Assembly (NCBI RefSeq): GCF_001316265.1
Contig: NZ_BBDN01000002.1
Location: forward strand, 173,145 to 237,144
Direction: 5' to 3'
From: Vulcanisaeta sp. JCM 16159
Lineage (GTDB): Archaea > Thermoproteota > Thermoprotei > Thermoproteales > Thermocladiaceae
Length of the DNA stretch: 64,000 nucleotides
Shown here: positions 41,500 to 51,693 of the stretch, piece by piece
How positions within the stretch are numbered: the stretch's first letter is position 1
How the letters are laid out: the number at the start of each line of letters is the position of its first letter
The notes under the pieces: model-generated
Database searches by the model: none
Told to the model about the DNA's origin: nothing
What the model saw: only the letters and a program-made list of their open reading frames with translations
Translations under genes and position numbers: made by a program

Positions 41500-41712
41500 T
41501 TGATTAAACCCGGTTCACAATATAAATTTATTAACGGAAAAGCTTCATCTTCGTTCGGTGATAAGAAAATGTTCATAGATAGAGATAAATCACGTAAAAA
41601 CCAGGTAAATACGGAAAGAAGGATATATAGGGGATACACTGCTATTGAGTATTTGAGTGATGGCAGGGCGGTTTTATGGAGCGGTAGTAAGGCGTACATA
41701 CTGTATCTATGA
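41500..41712 (+). CDS. Possible small protein
   Basis: A 70-residue frame with a TTG start. Support is a TATA-like aacttatata (41471-41480) spaced ~26 nt upstream, and coding-like ending SDGRAVLWSGSKAYILYL. The composition is basic in the middle (DRDKSRKNQ). An opposing frame overlaps it but lacks a promoter. It may be a short regulator or chance; no family recognised. Confidence 0.35.
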   Translation: MIKPGSQYKFINGKASSSFGDKKMFIDRDKSRKNQVNTERRIYRGYTAIEYLSDGRAVLWSGSKAYILYL

Positions 41713-41769
41713 AGTATTGCTTAGAAATTGAAAATAATGTATTAGTAAAGTGTATATATATTAATTTTA

Positions 41770-43848
41770 TCATTTATTTAGAGACTTCGTTTTTAACCAA
41801 TTATTAATGACTTCACCTAGCCAATCTGGCACATTTACGTGTTTCATTAATGATTCCACCATTGATTCATTAAATTGGCAATTATTAATACTATTTACGA
41901 AATTAATGAACCAATTGGGAAGCCCTGATGTGGTGGCTATGGCGTAGATGAGCTCCCTACTTGTTATACTGCTTAATACGGTTTCGCCTAGCTCGGTGTT
42001 CATTAATAGGTAGGCGGCATAGGTTTTTCGTAGTATTGGGTCTGATTTAATGTCAGCGCTATTGCTATTATTGACATTAACTGACTTATTGCCACTTATC
42101 GGATCCTGTGTGTTTACTTGTTCAATCGCCTTTGCTGCATTTTTCGCGCTTACTTGCATGGTCTCAAGTGGTTGATGATGGAATGTTTCCTTACCCCTTA
42201 GGTATGAGAATACGGCAGCCAGCACGGCAAGTATGGCTGCCGTATGGTATGCGTAGTAGAAGCCACGGCCATTGCAGGGGCTATTGCGCTTGGGAAGAAG
42301 GTTAATTTATCGATATTACTGAATACACTGGCTGGTAATGATATACCTGCCTGCTCAATTAGGGTCCTTATTGGGTCATAACCGAGAAACGCCGCGAATA
42401 ATGCGTAGACTGGCGGAATTGACACTAGCCTGTTGGCATCGTTTGCAGGAACCCCCGCGTTCAATAATGCATTATATATTGATTGTGATAGTGTCGTTGA
42501 GGCCCCAGTCAGGATTAAGGTTAGGAATATCGCGAAGCTCATTAGTAGGCCTATGTTTTGCATTGCTGACCTTAGTCCAGAGGCGGCTGACCTCTCAGTC
42601 GGCGGTACGGCGCTGAGTATTGATACTAGATTCGGTGATTGGAATAGGCCCGAGCCAGCACCCATTAGTAGTAGTATTGCTGCGAACAATACGTAGTTAA
42701 AGTTCGCTATTGGCAGTAGCGTCAGTAATTCAAAGCTAGTTGCAAGGAGTATTGCGCCCAATGTGGATACAACCCTGGCACCAAACTTATTCAGTAACTT
42801 ACCACCTATTGGTGCGAAGATGGCATTAGTTATGCTACTTGGAATTAGGTATATGCCAGCCAAAGTGGTGTGTCGGCGTATGGGACACCATGAAGTGGCA
42901 GGTAAATCGCCTGTAGAAGCAGTGATAGGACGAATACATTGGCACCCTGGGCGAGGAATAGGAAGAGACTGCTCACTACACCGTAGGTGAACTGCCTAAT
43001 CCTAAACAGTTTAACCCTGAGCATCGGCTCTGGATCTTGGACTCAATGAAGAATAATGAGCTAAATAGGGCACCACCAATACCAAGCAGTATCCAGACCA
43101 TTGGATTACCCCAGCCTAGTGATGAATTTCCATATGGTGTCATAGACAGCATTAATCCCATGAGTAGTAGTACTAATGATACGGTTAGTAATGACGCACC
43201 AATCCAATCAATCTTAGCCTTCGCAAAGCCCGCAGGTAATCCATAGACGCTCCTGTACGCCCATACAATGCTGATAATGCCTATCGGTACGTTGTACAGG
43301 AATACCCACCTCCAGTTAATCGTGGCCAATAAACCCCCGATCACCAGGCCCAATATACTACCTGCACTAAATGATATGCCAACGATACCCTGCGCCACGC
43401 CCCTACGCTCCGGCGGATAAACATCGGTTATTAATGCGGCGCTATTGCCAAACATCATCGCACCCCCCAGCCCCTGTAAGAATCTGTAGGTCACCATTTG
43501 AATACCGGCAACTGCGCCGTAGCCTGGCGTTAAACCTAGCAGTAATGATGCCGTTGTGAATACGATATCACCAATGGTAAATACCCTACCCCTACCATAC
43601 ATGTCTGATAACCTGCCAATGAGGGCTACGGTAATCGCCATCACCAGTGGGTATGCGAACATTATCCACGCCATTATCATGAAGCCAATTGCCGTATTAA
43701 TACTAAGCCCAATACCCCTGAGTATCGCGGGCAGCGCAATCACGACTGACGATACATTCATAGACCCCAGCAGTGCTCCAAGGAACGCATTTATCAATAC
43801 GGCCCTTCTCTGACCCTCACTTATCGAAGCCCACAGTTCCCTTTGCAT
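41770..43848 (-). CDS. DHA2-type MFS exporter with a C-terminal soluble tail, three frame breaks
   Basis: Rejoined ~692 residues. The N-terminal part has NVSSVVIALPAI and GRLSDMYGRGRVF (motif A) and YRFLQGLGGAMMFGNSAALI (motif B region), typical of 14-helix EmrB/QacA drug:H+ antiporters. Breaks lie near 43005 (to PMLRVKLFRIRQFTYG), near 42860 (to AGIYLIPSSITNAIF) and near 42240. The last ~130 residues are soluble and helical, with LPNWFINFVNSI and VPDWLGEVINNWL as a possible repeated motif. Such a tail is not usual for the family. Role: export of toxic or metabolic compounds, inferred. Confidence 0.75.
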
Positions 43849-43962
43849 ACGATTATGGCATTCGGAAGCCTAGCATTTATAAAACCTTCTTTGTTAGTGA
43901 TATCGGCTATTTTCTCTATTTAGGGAAAGACTTAATTATTACTTTGTCATAAATAAGACATT

Positions 43963-44916
43963 GTGGAGAAGGCTTTAATCATTGGGCTTGGATTCATTGC
44001 AACGAACTTAGCTAAGCACCTAGTTGATAGGGGTTTCGATGTATATATAACCTATAGATCAGTTCGCGGTAGCAAGGCCCTTATGATGAAGGACTTATTG
44101 GAATTGAATGTTAAGCCGTATAAATTGGACCCCGGTAATTACGACGATACCGTAAAGCTCATCAACAATATTAAGCCAAATTACGTATTTAATACGGTCG
44201 GTATATTGAACGGCTCATGGACTGAATTATGGAACGCCCATGTTGAGGTTCCCCGCAATATCGCTAGGGCGATACTCAATGTTGATAGGTCAATAAAGCT
44301 GGTTCATATAAGTGCATCAGCAGCAACAGGGAGAATAGGTAGGTTCATAAGTGAGGAGTCTGTGCATTGCGACTTCTCGTATGTAAGTCCGAGGACGGAT
44401 TATGAGAGGTCTAAGTGCGATGGTGAGAGGACCATTAAGGAGTTGGGCAATGAGGGACTTAATTACGTAATTGTTAGGCCGGCACTTGTTTATGGGTATT
44501 ATAACGACCACAATGAATTCCTCAGTCTTTATAAGCTTGTGAGGATTGGATTGATACCGCAAATTAGCGGCCTTGTCAATGCCATCTATGTGGGTTACCT
44601 AGTGAAGGAACTTGAGAGACTAGCAGTTAGTGAGGAGTATAGAAACACGTTTCTTTATGCAACTGAATGTAGCATGTATAGTCTGGGTGAATTTGCTAGG
44701 CTAATGGCTGAGTATCTGAATATTAATGGAATTAGAATACCGCTGCCGCCTGGTATCGTTAGTTTATTCTTACCCAGTGGTGCTCGTTCATTGCTTAAGT
44801 ACGTCAATGTGCAGTATGATTGTGGAAGTACGAGGAGGGTGTTGGGTGATGTTGAGCCTGCCATTGGTGTTGGTGTTAGGGAGATGGTTGATTGGTTGAG
44901 GAGGGTTTATGGATAG
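43963..44916 (+). CDS. Extended SDR (NAD-dependent epimerase/dehydratase-like) protein
   Basis: An intact 317-residue protein. ALIIGLGFIATNLAKHLVDRG is the N-terminal nucleotide motif in a GxGFIA form; YVFNTVGILNG, LVHISASAATG and the catalytic DYERSKCDGE (YxxxK) follow, then IVRPALVYGYY. These enzymes modify nucleotide sugars or reduce bound substrates; the C-terminal region resembles the NDUFA9/YwnB side as much as sugar epimerases. GTG start at 43963. It lies divergently from the exporter gene. Substrate unknown. Confidence 0.75.
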   Translation: MEKALIIGLGFIATNLAKHLVDRGFDVYITYRSVRGSKALMMKDLLELNVKPYKLDPGNYDDTVKLINNIKPNYVFNTVGILNGSWTELWNAHVEVPRNIARAILNVDRSIKLVHISASAATGRIGRFISEESVHCDFSYVSPRTDYERSKCDGERTIKELGNEGLNYVIVRPALVYGYYNDHNEFLSLYKLVRIGLIPQISGLVNAIYVGYLVKELERLAVSEEYRNTFLYATECSMYSLGEFARLMAEYLNINGIRIPLPPGIVSLFLPSGARSLLKYVNVQYDCGSTRRVLGDVEPAIGVGVREMVDWLRRVYG

Positions 44917-44950
44917 TAAGTATTTAATGGCTTAATAATGCGTGATCTTG

Positions 44951-45271
44951 ATGAGTGAACCCAGGGTTGCAGGTATATTGATGCTCATCAGCGGAGCTTT
45001 TTTACTTGTGCCAGCACTGCTTCTGGTCCTTATGTCGATTATCGTGATTCCAATACCCAACATAGGCGTAACCATACTCTGGGCATTGTCGTTGATTACC
45101 ATTGCGCTGGCTATAATGAATATAGGCGCCGGTATATTATTAATAGCTAGGCAAAGCGACACTGAGGCTAGGACACTGGGCATCGTGGTTGCCGCCCTGA
45201 ACCTGGTCTTTACTTGGTGGACGTTAGTAGGCGCCGTGTTTGCTGTCATCGAACTCGCACTCCTGATTTAA
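44951..45271 (+). CDS. Small integral membrane protein
   Basis: About 106 residues with three or four hydrophobic segments (GILMLISGAFLLVPALLLVLMSI, WALSLITIALAIMN, LVFTWWTLVGAVFAVIEL in pieces). The ATG at 44951 is preferred to the GTG at 44942 because gtgatc precedes it as a Shine-Dalgarno. It lies 34 bp after the SDR gene and probably shares its transcript. No family recognised. Confidence 0.6.
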   Translation: MSEPRVAGILMLISGAFLLVPALLLVLMSIIVIPIPNIGVTILWALSLITIALAIMNIGAGILLIARQSDTEARTLGIVVAALNLVFTWWTLVGAVFAVIELALLI

Positions 45272-45320
45272 TTAGCCCTGAAGGTAACGCCTTAAATAAT
45301 ATTCGGTGCTTTACTATACC

Positions 45321-46070
45321 GTGAGAGTAATTCCACTGGGGATTGGTGGTTGGGTATCAAACCCGCTGCTCGGCAATGTATCACTGATGGTGGAGACCGG
45401 TAAATCAAGGATTTTAATTGACGCTGGTGAAGGTACTTACAGGGCCTTAAGGACTTGTGGTTTCGACGTGGATAACCTGGACCTCATACTCATAACACAT
45501 AGGCATGGTGATCACGTGATGGGCCTATCGACTCTGGCGTTATTCGCCAAGGCCAAGGGAATAATGCTCAGGGTTTATGGACCTAGAGACGTGGATCTGC
45601 AGAAGCTCTTTGATGCATTAGGTATACCGCAATACCTATCAGCAATAGAATTTCATCCAATTGACCCAAGCCCAGAGCCATTAACGGTGATCATCGGCCA
45701 TGATTACAGGATAACCGCGGTTTTGGCGGATCATGCAATACCGACACTGGCATATAGGATTGATGGATCTGATGGATCATGCGTAACATACAGTAGCGAC
45801 ACTAGGCCTACTTCAAATATTGTGAATCTTGCCAAGAACTGTACATTACTTATCCACGAGGCGTCCGGAAACCCAGGCACTGAGGAGGTATCCCACTTAC
45901 ATGGACATTCAACGACAAGTGAGGCACTACAAATAGCTAGGGAGGCCGGTGTTAAGTACTTAATGCCGGTGCATTATTATGTGGAACCACCCATATTAAG
46001 TGGTACACACTGTGTGAATATAGTTATTCCACTACCATGTACTCCACTTGACACCCAAAGATTAAAGTGA
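45321..46070 (+). CDS. Metallo-beta-lactamase-fold hydrolase, RNase Z-like branch
   Basis: An intact ~249-residue protein. ILIDAGEGTYRALRTCG and the metal motif LITHRHGDHVMG (HxHxDH), then LADHAIPTLAYRI, TYSSDTRPT with the bridging Asp, and EVSHLHGHSTT with the last His show an RNase Z/arylsulfatase-type enzyme, binding two metals. It lacks a clear exosite for tRNA. A TATA element (ccttaaataat, 45288-45298) spaced ~26 nt upstream favours the leaderless GTG at 45321 over the GTG at 45306. Confidence 0.75.
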   Translation: MRVIPLGIGGWVSNPLLGNVSLMVETGKSRILIDAGEGTYRALRTCGFDVDNLDLILITHRHGDHVMGLSTLALFAKAKGIMLRVYGPRDVDLQKLFDALGIPQYLSAIEFHPIDPSPEPLTVIIGHDYRITAVLADHAIPTLAYRIDGSDGSCVTYSSDTRPTSNIVNLAKNCTLLIHEASGNPGTEEVSHLHGHSTTSEALQIAREAGVKYLMPVHYYVEPPILSGTHCVNIVIPLPCTPLDTQRLK

Positions 46071-46147
46071 TTGATTTTGTATAAGATTTACTTATTTTAT
46101 GATATTGAAGTATTAATTGGAATAATATAAAGACACTGGTCCTAGAA

Positions 46148-46158
46148 AATACTTATAA
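46148..46158 (+). promoter_or_regulatory. TATA box of the ABC importer operon
   Basis: The sequence aatacttataa is centred ~28 nt before the GTG at 46181, giving a leaderless message for the solute-binding protein. Confidence 0.5.
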
Positions 46159-46180
46159 CCTGGGCATCATAAGATACTAT

Positions 46181-47601
46181 GTGAGGAGTGGCATCTCACG
46201 CACGACCTGGGTTATAATCGGCGTTATAATAGTGGTTATAATCGCAATTGGCGCCTATTACTATATTAAGTCAGTAACTGCGCCAAAAACAGTAACCATA
46301 GTCGTTGTCGCCTACTCAGGAACCACTGCTCAATTCATACAATTCGCTGGTCAATTATTCCATGAGGAACACCCCAATGTAAATGTTGAGGTTATTACAT
46401 ACCCATTTAGTCAGTACGTTACTAATGAATTAACAGCACTCGAGGCCCACTCAACTGAGTATGACATTATAGAGTTCACATCAACATCATCGCTTAGGTT
46501 CGTGCCTTACGTATTACCGCTTAATCCATATGTAGGAACCCTATTTAATATGAGCGATTTAATGGCTCCCCAGGAGGCCTTTGGCGGTGAGTTCTATAAT
46601 ACTACGACCGGGCAGATTGAATATATTGGTATAGCGTATGAGACGGTAACCTACATGCTAGCCTATAAGTGCTCGATATTCAACAACCAAACACTGGCTC
46701 AGGAGTTCTATAGTGAATATGGTGTCGAGTTCAACCCATTAACCTGGCAGAATTGGACAACCGTGCTTGATGTCGATCAATTCCTAGTGGGGAATGGCAT
46801 CACTAAGTACGGCGTCCTAATTGATGACCACGTATCACACGGTATAATAGATGCTTACCCAGCAGTATTTGGTTGGTGGTACATGAGGGATCCGAACCTT
46901 AATGATGGCAGGATTGGTGGTCTACCCAACTTCAACATAATGTTCTACGGAGCACCAGCGCCAGGCTGTACATACCCACTACCCGACTTCAACACCACGG
47001 ATGGTATTGAGGCACTCGAGGTCTATAAGGAACTTGTTTCATATGAACCACCGCCAAACGTCACGCCTGTAACTTATGATAACCTACCAGAACTATATGC
47101 CGAGTACGCACCTGCTGCGTTAATGTTCGTTAGTCAATTATCATACCTACCATCAAGCGTGTACAATGATACGTGCTTAGCACCATTACCGGGTGGCTAC
47201 GCCGAGACCGGTACTAACTTCCTCGCCGTCAGTAAGTACTCAACGCATAAGCAGTTGGCTCTTGAATTCCTTGCATTCCTGGTATCGCCTCAGGTCCAGG
47301 TATATGAGTACCTGTACTTCCATAAGTTCCCAATATCGAAGGAGGCATTCCAAATGCTACTGAGTATAGTACGCTTAGTCCGCATGATAAGGAATTGCTC
47401 GAGGCAGTTTATGACGCGGCTCAGTACGCCTGGGCAAACCCGCCAAACATACCACCAACATACCCAGAGTTAATACCAAGCTTTAACCAGGAGGTATTCG
47501 AATATCTACTTGGGCAAGTGAGTGCTCAGGAGGCAATGAATACTGCCGCTGCGTCTTGGGTAAACGCCCTTGTTCAAACCTACGGTTCTTGTTCAGGCTA
47601 A
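46181..47601 (+). CDS. ABC transporter solute-binding protein (sugar type), frame broken near 47362
   Basis: Rejoined ~473 residues. An N-terminal anchor helix (VIIGVIIVVIIAIGAYYYI) is followed by a periplasmic-binding fold of the family 1 sugar-binding type: HEEHPNVNVEVITYPFSQYV, YDIIEFTSTSSLRF, YGVLIDDHVSHGII, LPGGYAETGTNFLAVS. The break joins YSTLSPHDKE to the C-terminal helix LLEAVYDAAQYAW. It delivers substrate, probably a sugar or oligosaccharide, to the permease encoded 66 bp downstream. Confidence 0.82.
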
Positions 47602-47667
47602 TACTACTTAAGTCATAATTGTGTTAAAAATTAAAAATTAATTTTTACGGTGAGTAATTGAGTCGAT

Positions 47668-49345
47668 ATGAGGAGGTTTTGGTTAATACCGTATTTAATA
47701 TACATACTTGCCTTTGGACTAATTCCATTAATCCTAACCTTCTACTTCGTTGGTTTTACCCCAACTTCAATAAAGGGTTTAATAGCAGATTTTCCACCAG
47801 GTACATTCAATTTGGCTCTCTATAACACATTGCTTTTCGCAACAATGACCGCATTATTATCAACAATGCTTGCATTGGTGTTGGCCATCAGGGTTGATAG
47901 CTTACCCATGAAGTGGCAGGTACCGATGTCATTAATAATACTTGTACCATACACAATACCGTTCATATCATCATCGATGATCTGGTATACACTCTTCGAC
48001 CCAATGTACGGGCCGTTCTATTACCTATTTAAATTATTTCATATACCCATGCTAAACATGACCACAATACCCGGTCTATCGATATGGTCTGTGATCATTG
48101 TTGGCGTATGGAGCAGCACATCCTTTGCCTATCTAATGATCATTGGTGGGCTTAAGTCAATTAGTAAGGAGCTTAAGGAGGTCTCCCAGGTAGACGGTGC
48201 CTCCCTCTCACAGTACTATAGCGGTGTTGCATTGCCCTATATTTTCAAGATAGTACTCACGGCATTCCTAGTGATATTCGTGCTTCAATTGGGTAACTTC
48301 GACATACCATACGTATTGACTGAGGGAGGGCCTGGTTACTCATCAACAACACTACCCCTACTCATATTCGATTTACTATACTTCATTGGTGACTTCTCCG
48401 GCGGTGAGGCAGCTGCAGCGTTACTTGCGGCCTTAGCCACATTACCAGCTGTGGCACTGTTATACGTCATGCGTAGCGGCGGCCTTTACGTGAGACTCCC
48501 TACGATTAAGATTCCGGATAGGGTCTATGATTCATTACTGTGGATATTAACAGTAATAATACTACTATTCCTACTATTTCCTGTTTACTGGATGGTCGTA
48601 CTTGCCTTTAGGCCGAGCATTTATGACTTCATATCACCACCAATACTATACCCAGTCGCCTTTACAATAAATTACTTCGTGAACGCAATTACGAACTCTG
48701 CATCATACATCTCCACAAGTCTCATTGTTAGTGCATTCGTTGCATTGATCTCCGCAATATTGGCAGGCACCGCATCATACATAATGTCTAAGCAAAACAT
48801 TTACTGGCTATTACTAATCACGATATATCTATACTCATTGCCATCCACAAGCTTCATATTCCCAATATACACCTATTCATGAACTCGGGACTCCTAAACA
48901 CCTGGTGGGCGTTGATACTTGCTGAGCCATATTCACGGTAACACTGTCAGCCTGGCTCCTCTTCAATATATACAGGGACCTGCCGAATGAGTATCAGGAG
49001 TTGGCTGAGATTGAGGGTGCCTCCTCTACTTATACGTTGTTTAGGATCATAGCTCCAATAACCAAGAGTAGTTGGTTCATGGTAATGATACTATCCTTCA
49101 TAATAAGCTGGCAGTTATTATTCTACCCATTAATACTAACGGAGACCCCATGGCTATTCAACTTCCCGCCAACGGGCGCACAGACAGTAACCATATTCGC
49201 AATAGAGGCAATAAGGAGTAAGGCTGTTGATTGGGGATTACTGGCTTCATCGGCACTTGTGGTTGCGTTACCAGTCATGGTGCTTAGCTACATAATAATG
49301 GGTAGGTTGCTCGAGGGCTTCAACATTGGTGGTATAAAGGGATAA
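47668..49345 (+). CDS. Fused MalF-MalG-type ABC permease, two frame breaks in the second half
   Basis: Rejoined ~559 residues with about 12 membrane helices. The first half has the cytoplasmic ATPase-coupling loop EVSQVDGASLSQYYSGVALP; the second has ELAEIEGASSTYTLFRIIAP. The frame is continuous through the junction (VMRSGGLYVRLPTIKIPDRVYD, in two pieces) with no stop, so both permeases form one polypeptide. Breaks at ~48870 and ~48932 lie after the fusion point. An in-frame ATG in the junction leaves room for an internal start. No ATPase gene follows, so a shared MsmX/MalK-type ATPase elsewhere must energise it. Confidence 0.8.
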
Positions 49346-49436
49346 TCAAGTGTATTCATTTTAATTAAGTATTCATATGAATACATGATGAGAAAGGTTT
49401 TTAAATCCGATATCAGAAGCGATATTGGTGATAAGA

Positions 49437-49768
49437 ATGTTCGGCATAACGAGGTGGGGTGCGTGGATAATACTAAACCAAATAACGGATAGGATAAAGA
49501 TGAGCGATTTAAGAAGCAGGGTACCACTCTACGGCGCAGCTTTGATTACGCAATAAGCGCTCTGCAAATGGCTGGCTTGATAAGGGTTGTTAAGGAGGGT
49601 AATGAGGAATACGTGGAATTGACAGACCTAGGCAAGAGCTTCAAGAGCTGGTACACAAGCTACCCATACCCACCCGCACCGTGGGGCCCCGGCTGGGTTG
49701 GTTCTACGGAGGGTGGCATGGCGGAAGGCGTTGGTGGCATTGGTGGTAATATAAACATAATTCATTAA
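49437..49768 (+). CDS. Winged-helix transcriptional regulator, frame broken near 49542
   Basis: Rejoined ~110 residues: ITRWGAWIILNQITDRIKMSDLR, then ALQMAGLIRVVKEGNEEYVELTDLG, the wing and recognition features of PadR/ArsR-like archaeal regulators. The C-terminus is Gly/Pro/Tyr-rich (YPYPPAPWGPGW, then a Gly-rich tail), unusual for the family. Shine-Dalgarno ggtgat lies 4 nt before the ATG, and a TATA box (tttttaaatcc) near 49400. It lies just after the ABC importer genes and may control them. Confidence 0.65.
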
Positions 49769-49788
49769 TCATTAAAAATTAAATGTTT

Positions 49789-50207
49789 TTACTTTATTAT
49801 TTCCGTTGGTATTTTCATAATTACCTTCGCCATTGGCGATACGATATTGGCGGCCAACCTCACAAGCGTCACCATGCTACCCCTAACCTCCAGCTTCCTA
49901 AATACACTGAGCATGGTCGTTACCGGGTCACTTAATCCGCTGAGGACCTTGAGCCATACATCGTAATCGGCGATGACCACGTGTTGGTATGAGTTAATGT
50001 CCGGGTTTATAATGAGGGAGGCTTCATTACATGAATTATTAAACCTAAGGAGCACGCCTATCGTTTCAATTTTATTAACGCCGTACGTTCTCTGTAGATG
50101 GTTTATTACGCCTGGCTTAGGTTCCTGCCGACAAGTAGTACGTCTATTCTCCAACCATTAATTGCATTAAGGAAGTCCCTATCGCCGTTAAGCCTGTACA
50201 GAGGCAT
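49789..50207 (-). CDS. SCP-2-like sterol-carrier domain protein, frame broken near 50125
   Basis: Rejoined ~139 residues. The start MPLYRLNGDRDFLNAINGW leads into LRFNNSCNEASLIINPD, split by the break region, and a C-terminal SCP-2-type motif: YDVWLKVLSGLSDPVTTML followed by GSMVTLVRLAANIVSPM. SCP-2 domains bind fatty acyl or other lipids. Its start lies within the end of the Cys-rich gene upstream on the same strand, so the two are translated together. Confidence 0.6.
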
Positions 50208-50447
50208 TTACCCACTCCCTACTTGGGAATATGTAATTCACATGATGCCTTTCACACCAATGTTTTAAACATTCTCTTAATTCAATAGCGATAAGTAACT
50301 GGTTAAGCATCTAGCGAATCCTAGCCTACATTTACGACAGTCATCAGTGTACCACGGCCTTAGGCATTGCGTCATGGCCTCCTGGTAAATCCTCCTTGAG
50401 TATTCAACTCCTTGATTTATCACAAGGTTAATATAGAGCACCCTCAT
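50188..50447 (-). CDS. Small Cys-rich protein, frame broken near 50295
   Basis: Rejoined ~86 residues. YTDDCRKCRLGFARCLTSYL and ECLKHWCERHHV present CxxC, CxxxxxxC, C...C and two His, a likely zinc or Fe-S site. The sequence starts MRVLYINLVINQGVEYSRR. Its stop overlaps the beginning of the SCP-2-like gene by 20 bases. I know no family with this pattern; a redox or metal-sensing role is possible. Confidence 0.5.
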
Positions 50448-50697
50448 AAAAACTTACGAAAACTCTTTAAGCAATAATCATTAATTAAAAGGTTCACTTT
50501 CTAATAAGTGAATATTATTCATGTATTATTATGATTTCCCAAAGCGTATAATGCTTTATCATATATACACCTGTAGAAAGAGCATGCATTTAGTTGCTTT
50601 TATTTATGCTTTCAATTGCTAATTAACTAGAGATAGAAATGCAACATTTAATAAAAATATTTAACCTAAGCCTATTACTAGCAATTTAGGTATTTAT

Positions 50698-51627
50698 ATG
50701 TTTCACAATGTCTTTGGCCCAGTGCCCTCACGTAGATTAGGCAGGTCACTTGGTGTCAATGTTGTTCCACTTAAGTACTGCAATTTCAATTGCATATACT
50801 GCCAACTGGGCAGGACTAAGCACGTAATAAATGACCTGAGAATGTTCTACCCACCTGAGGATATTATCAGGGAGTTGGAGATCGCAGTGAGGACTAGGAT
50901 TATGACTACCTAACATTTATCGGTGATGGGGAACCAACGCTTTATGCCGGCCTGGGCAAGTTAATTCAGTGGGCCAGGGATAACCAGGATAAGCCCTTGG
51001 CGATATTGACCAACGGGGCCAAGCTAATTGATGAGAATGTCAGGACATGGTTAAGCGAGTTGGACGTGGTTAAGGTAAGTACTGATGCTGGAAGTGAGAG
51101 AACGTTTAGGCTAATTAATAGGCTCATAGGGAGATAACCTTTGACAGATACATAGAGGGCATTGAGAGATTCCGTGAGGTGTTTAGTGGGCAGATATGGA
51201 CTGAGGTGATGCTTGTTCATGGAGTAAATGATAATGAGGATGAGATAGAACGTATTGGCGACGCCTAAGTAGGTACAGACCGGATAGGGTCTACATGATG
51301 GTGCCCACAAGACCGCCCGCTGAGCCCTGGGTTAAGCCACCAACATCCGATGTGCTAATGCACCTTGCCAGGGTGCTTTCGAGGTATGTGAATAGTGATA
51401 GGATCTTCATAATAGACTATATTGAGAGGGGGGAGTTTCATATAGATAGGAATGACCCGGTGAATAGCTTGTTAAACATACTCAAGATACAGCCAATGAC
51501 TGTTGAGCAGGTGATGGACGTTATCAGGAGGAATAATCTAGATATGGATATTCTCGATAAGATAAGGAGTTTGACTAGGGAGGTTGAGTTTAATGGCATT
51601 AAATACCTGGTATATTCAGGGGAGTGA
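50698..51627 (+). CDS. Radical SAM protein of the COG0731 type, three frame breaks
   Basis: Rejoined ~309 residues. [16 protein letters not shown] is the family start, and [15 protein letters not shown] is the CxxxCxxC cluster motif; [11 protein letters not shown] is the GGE-like SAM site, reached after the break near 50898. Others are near 51128 (to [11 protein letters not shown]) and 51262 (to [11 protein letters not shown]). The C-terminal ~60 residues form a helical domain ([14 protein letters not shown]). COG0731 proteins are widespread in archaea and distantly related to wyosine-synthesis enzymes, but this subgroup has no assigned reaction. Confidence 0.75.
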
Positions 51628-51693
51628 TTGCTGTTAAATATATAATTAATATATAGGCGGTGCTTAAATTAGAAAAGATAGGCATAAGTATTT

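Noticed and set aside
41451..41699. An 82-codon minus-strand frame opposite a small plus-strand gene
   Set aside because: No promoter at its start, and the plus strand has a correctly spaced TATA box; only one of the two is likely real.
46181..49345. ATPase subunit of the sugar importer within the operon
   Set aside because: No Walker motifs with an LSGGQ-type signature are present between 46 and 50 kb; the next gene is a winged-helix regulator.
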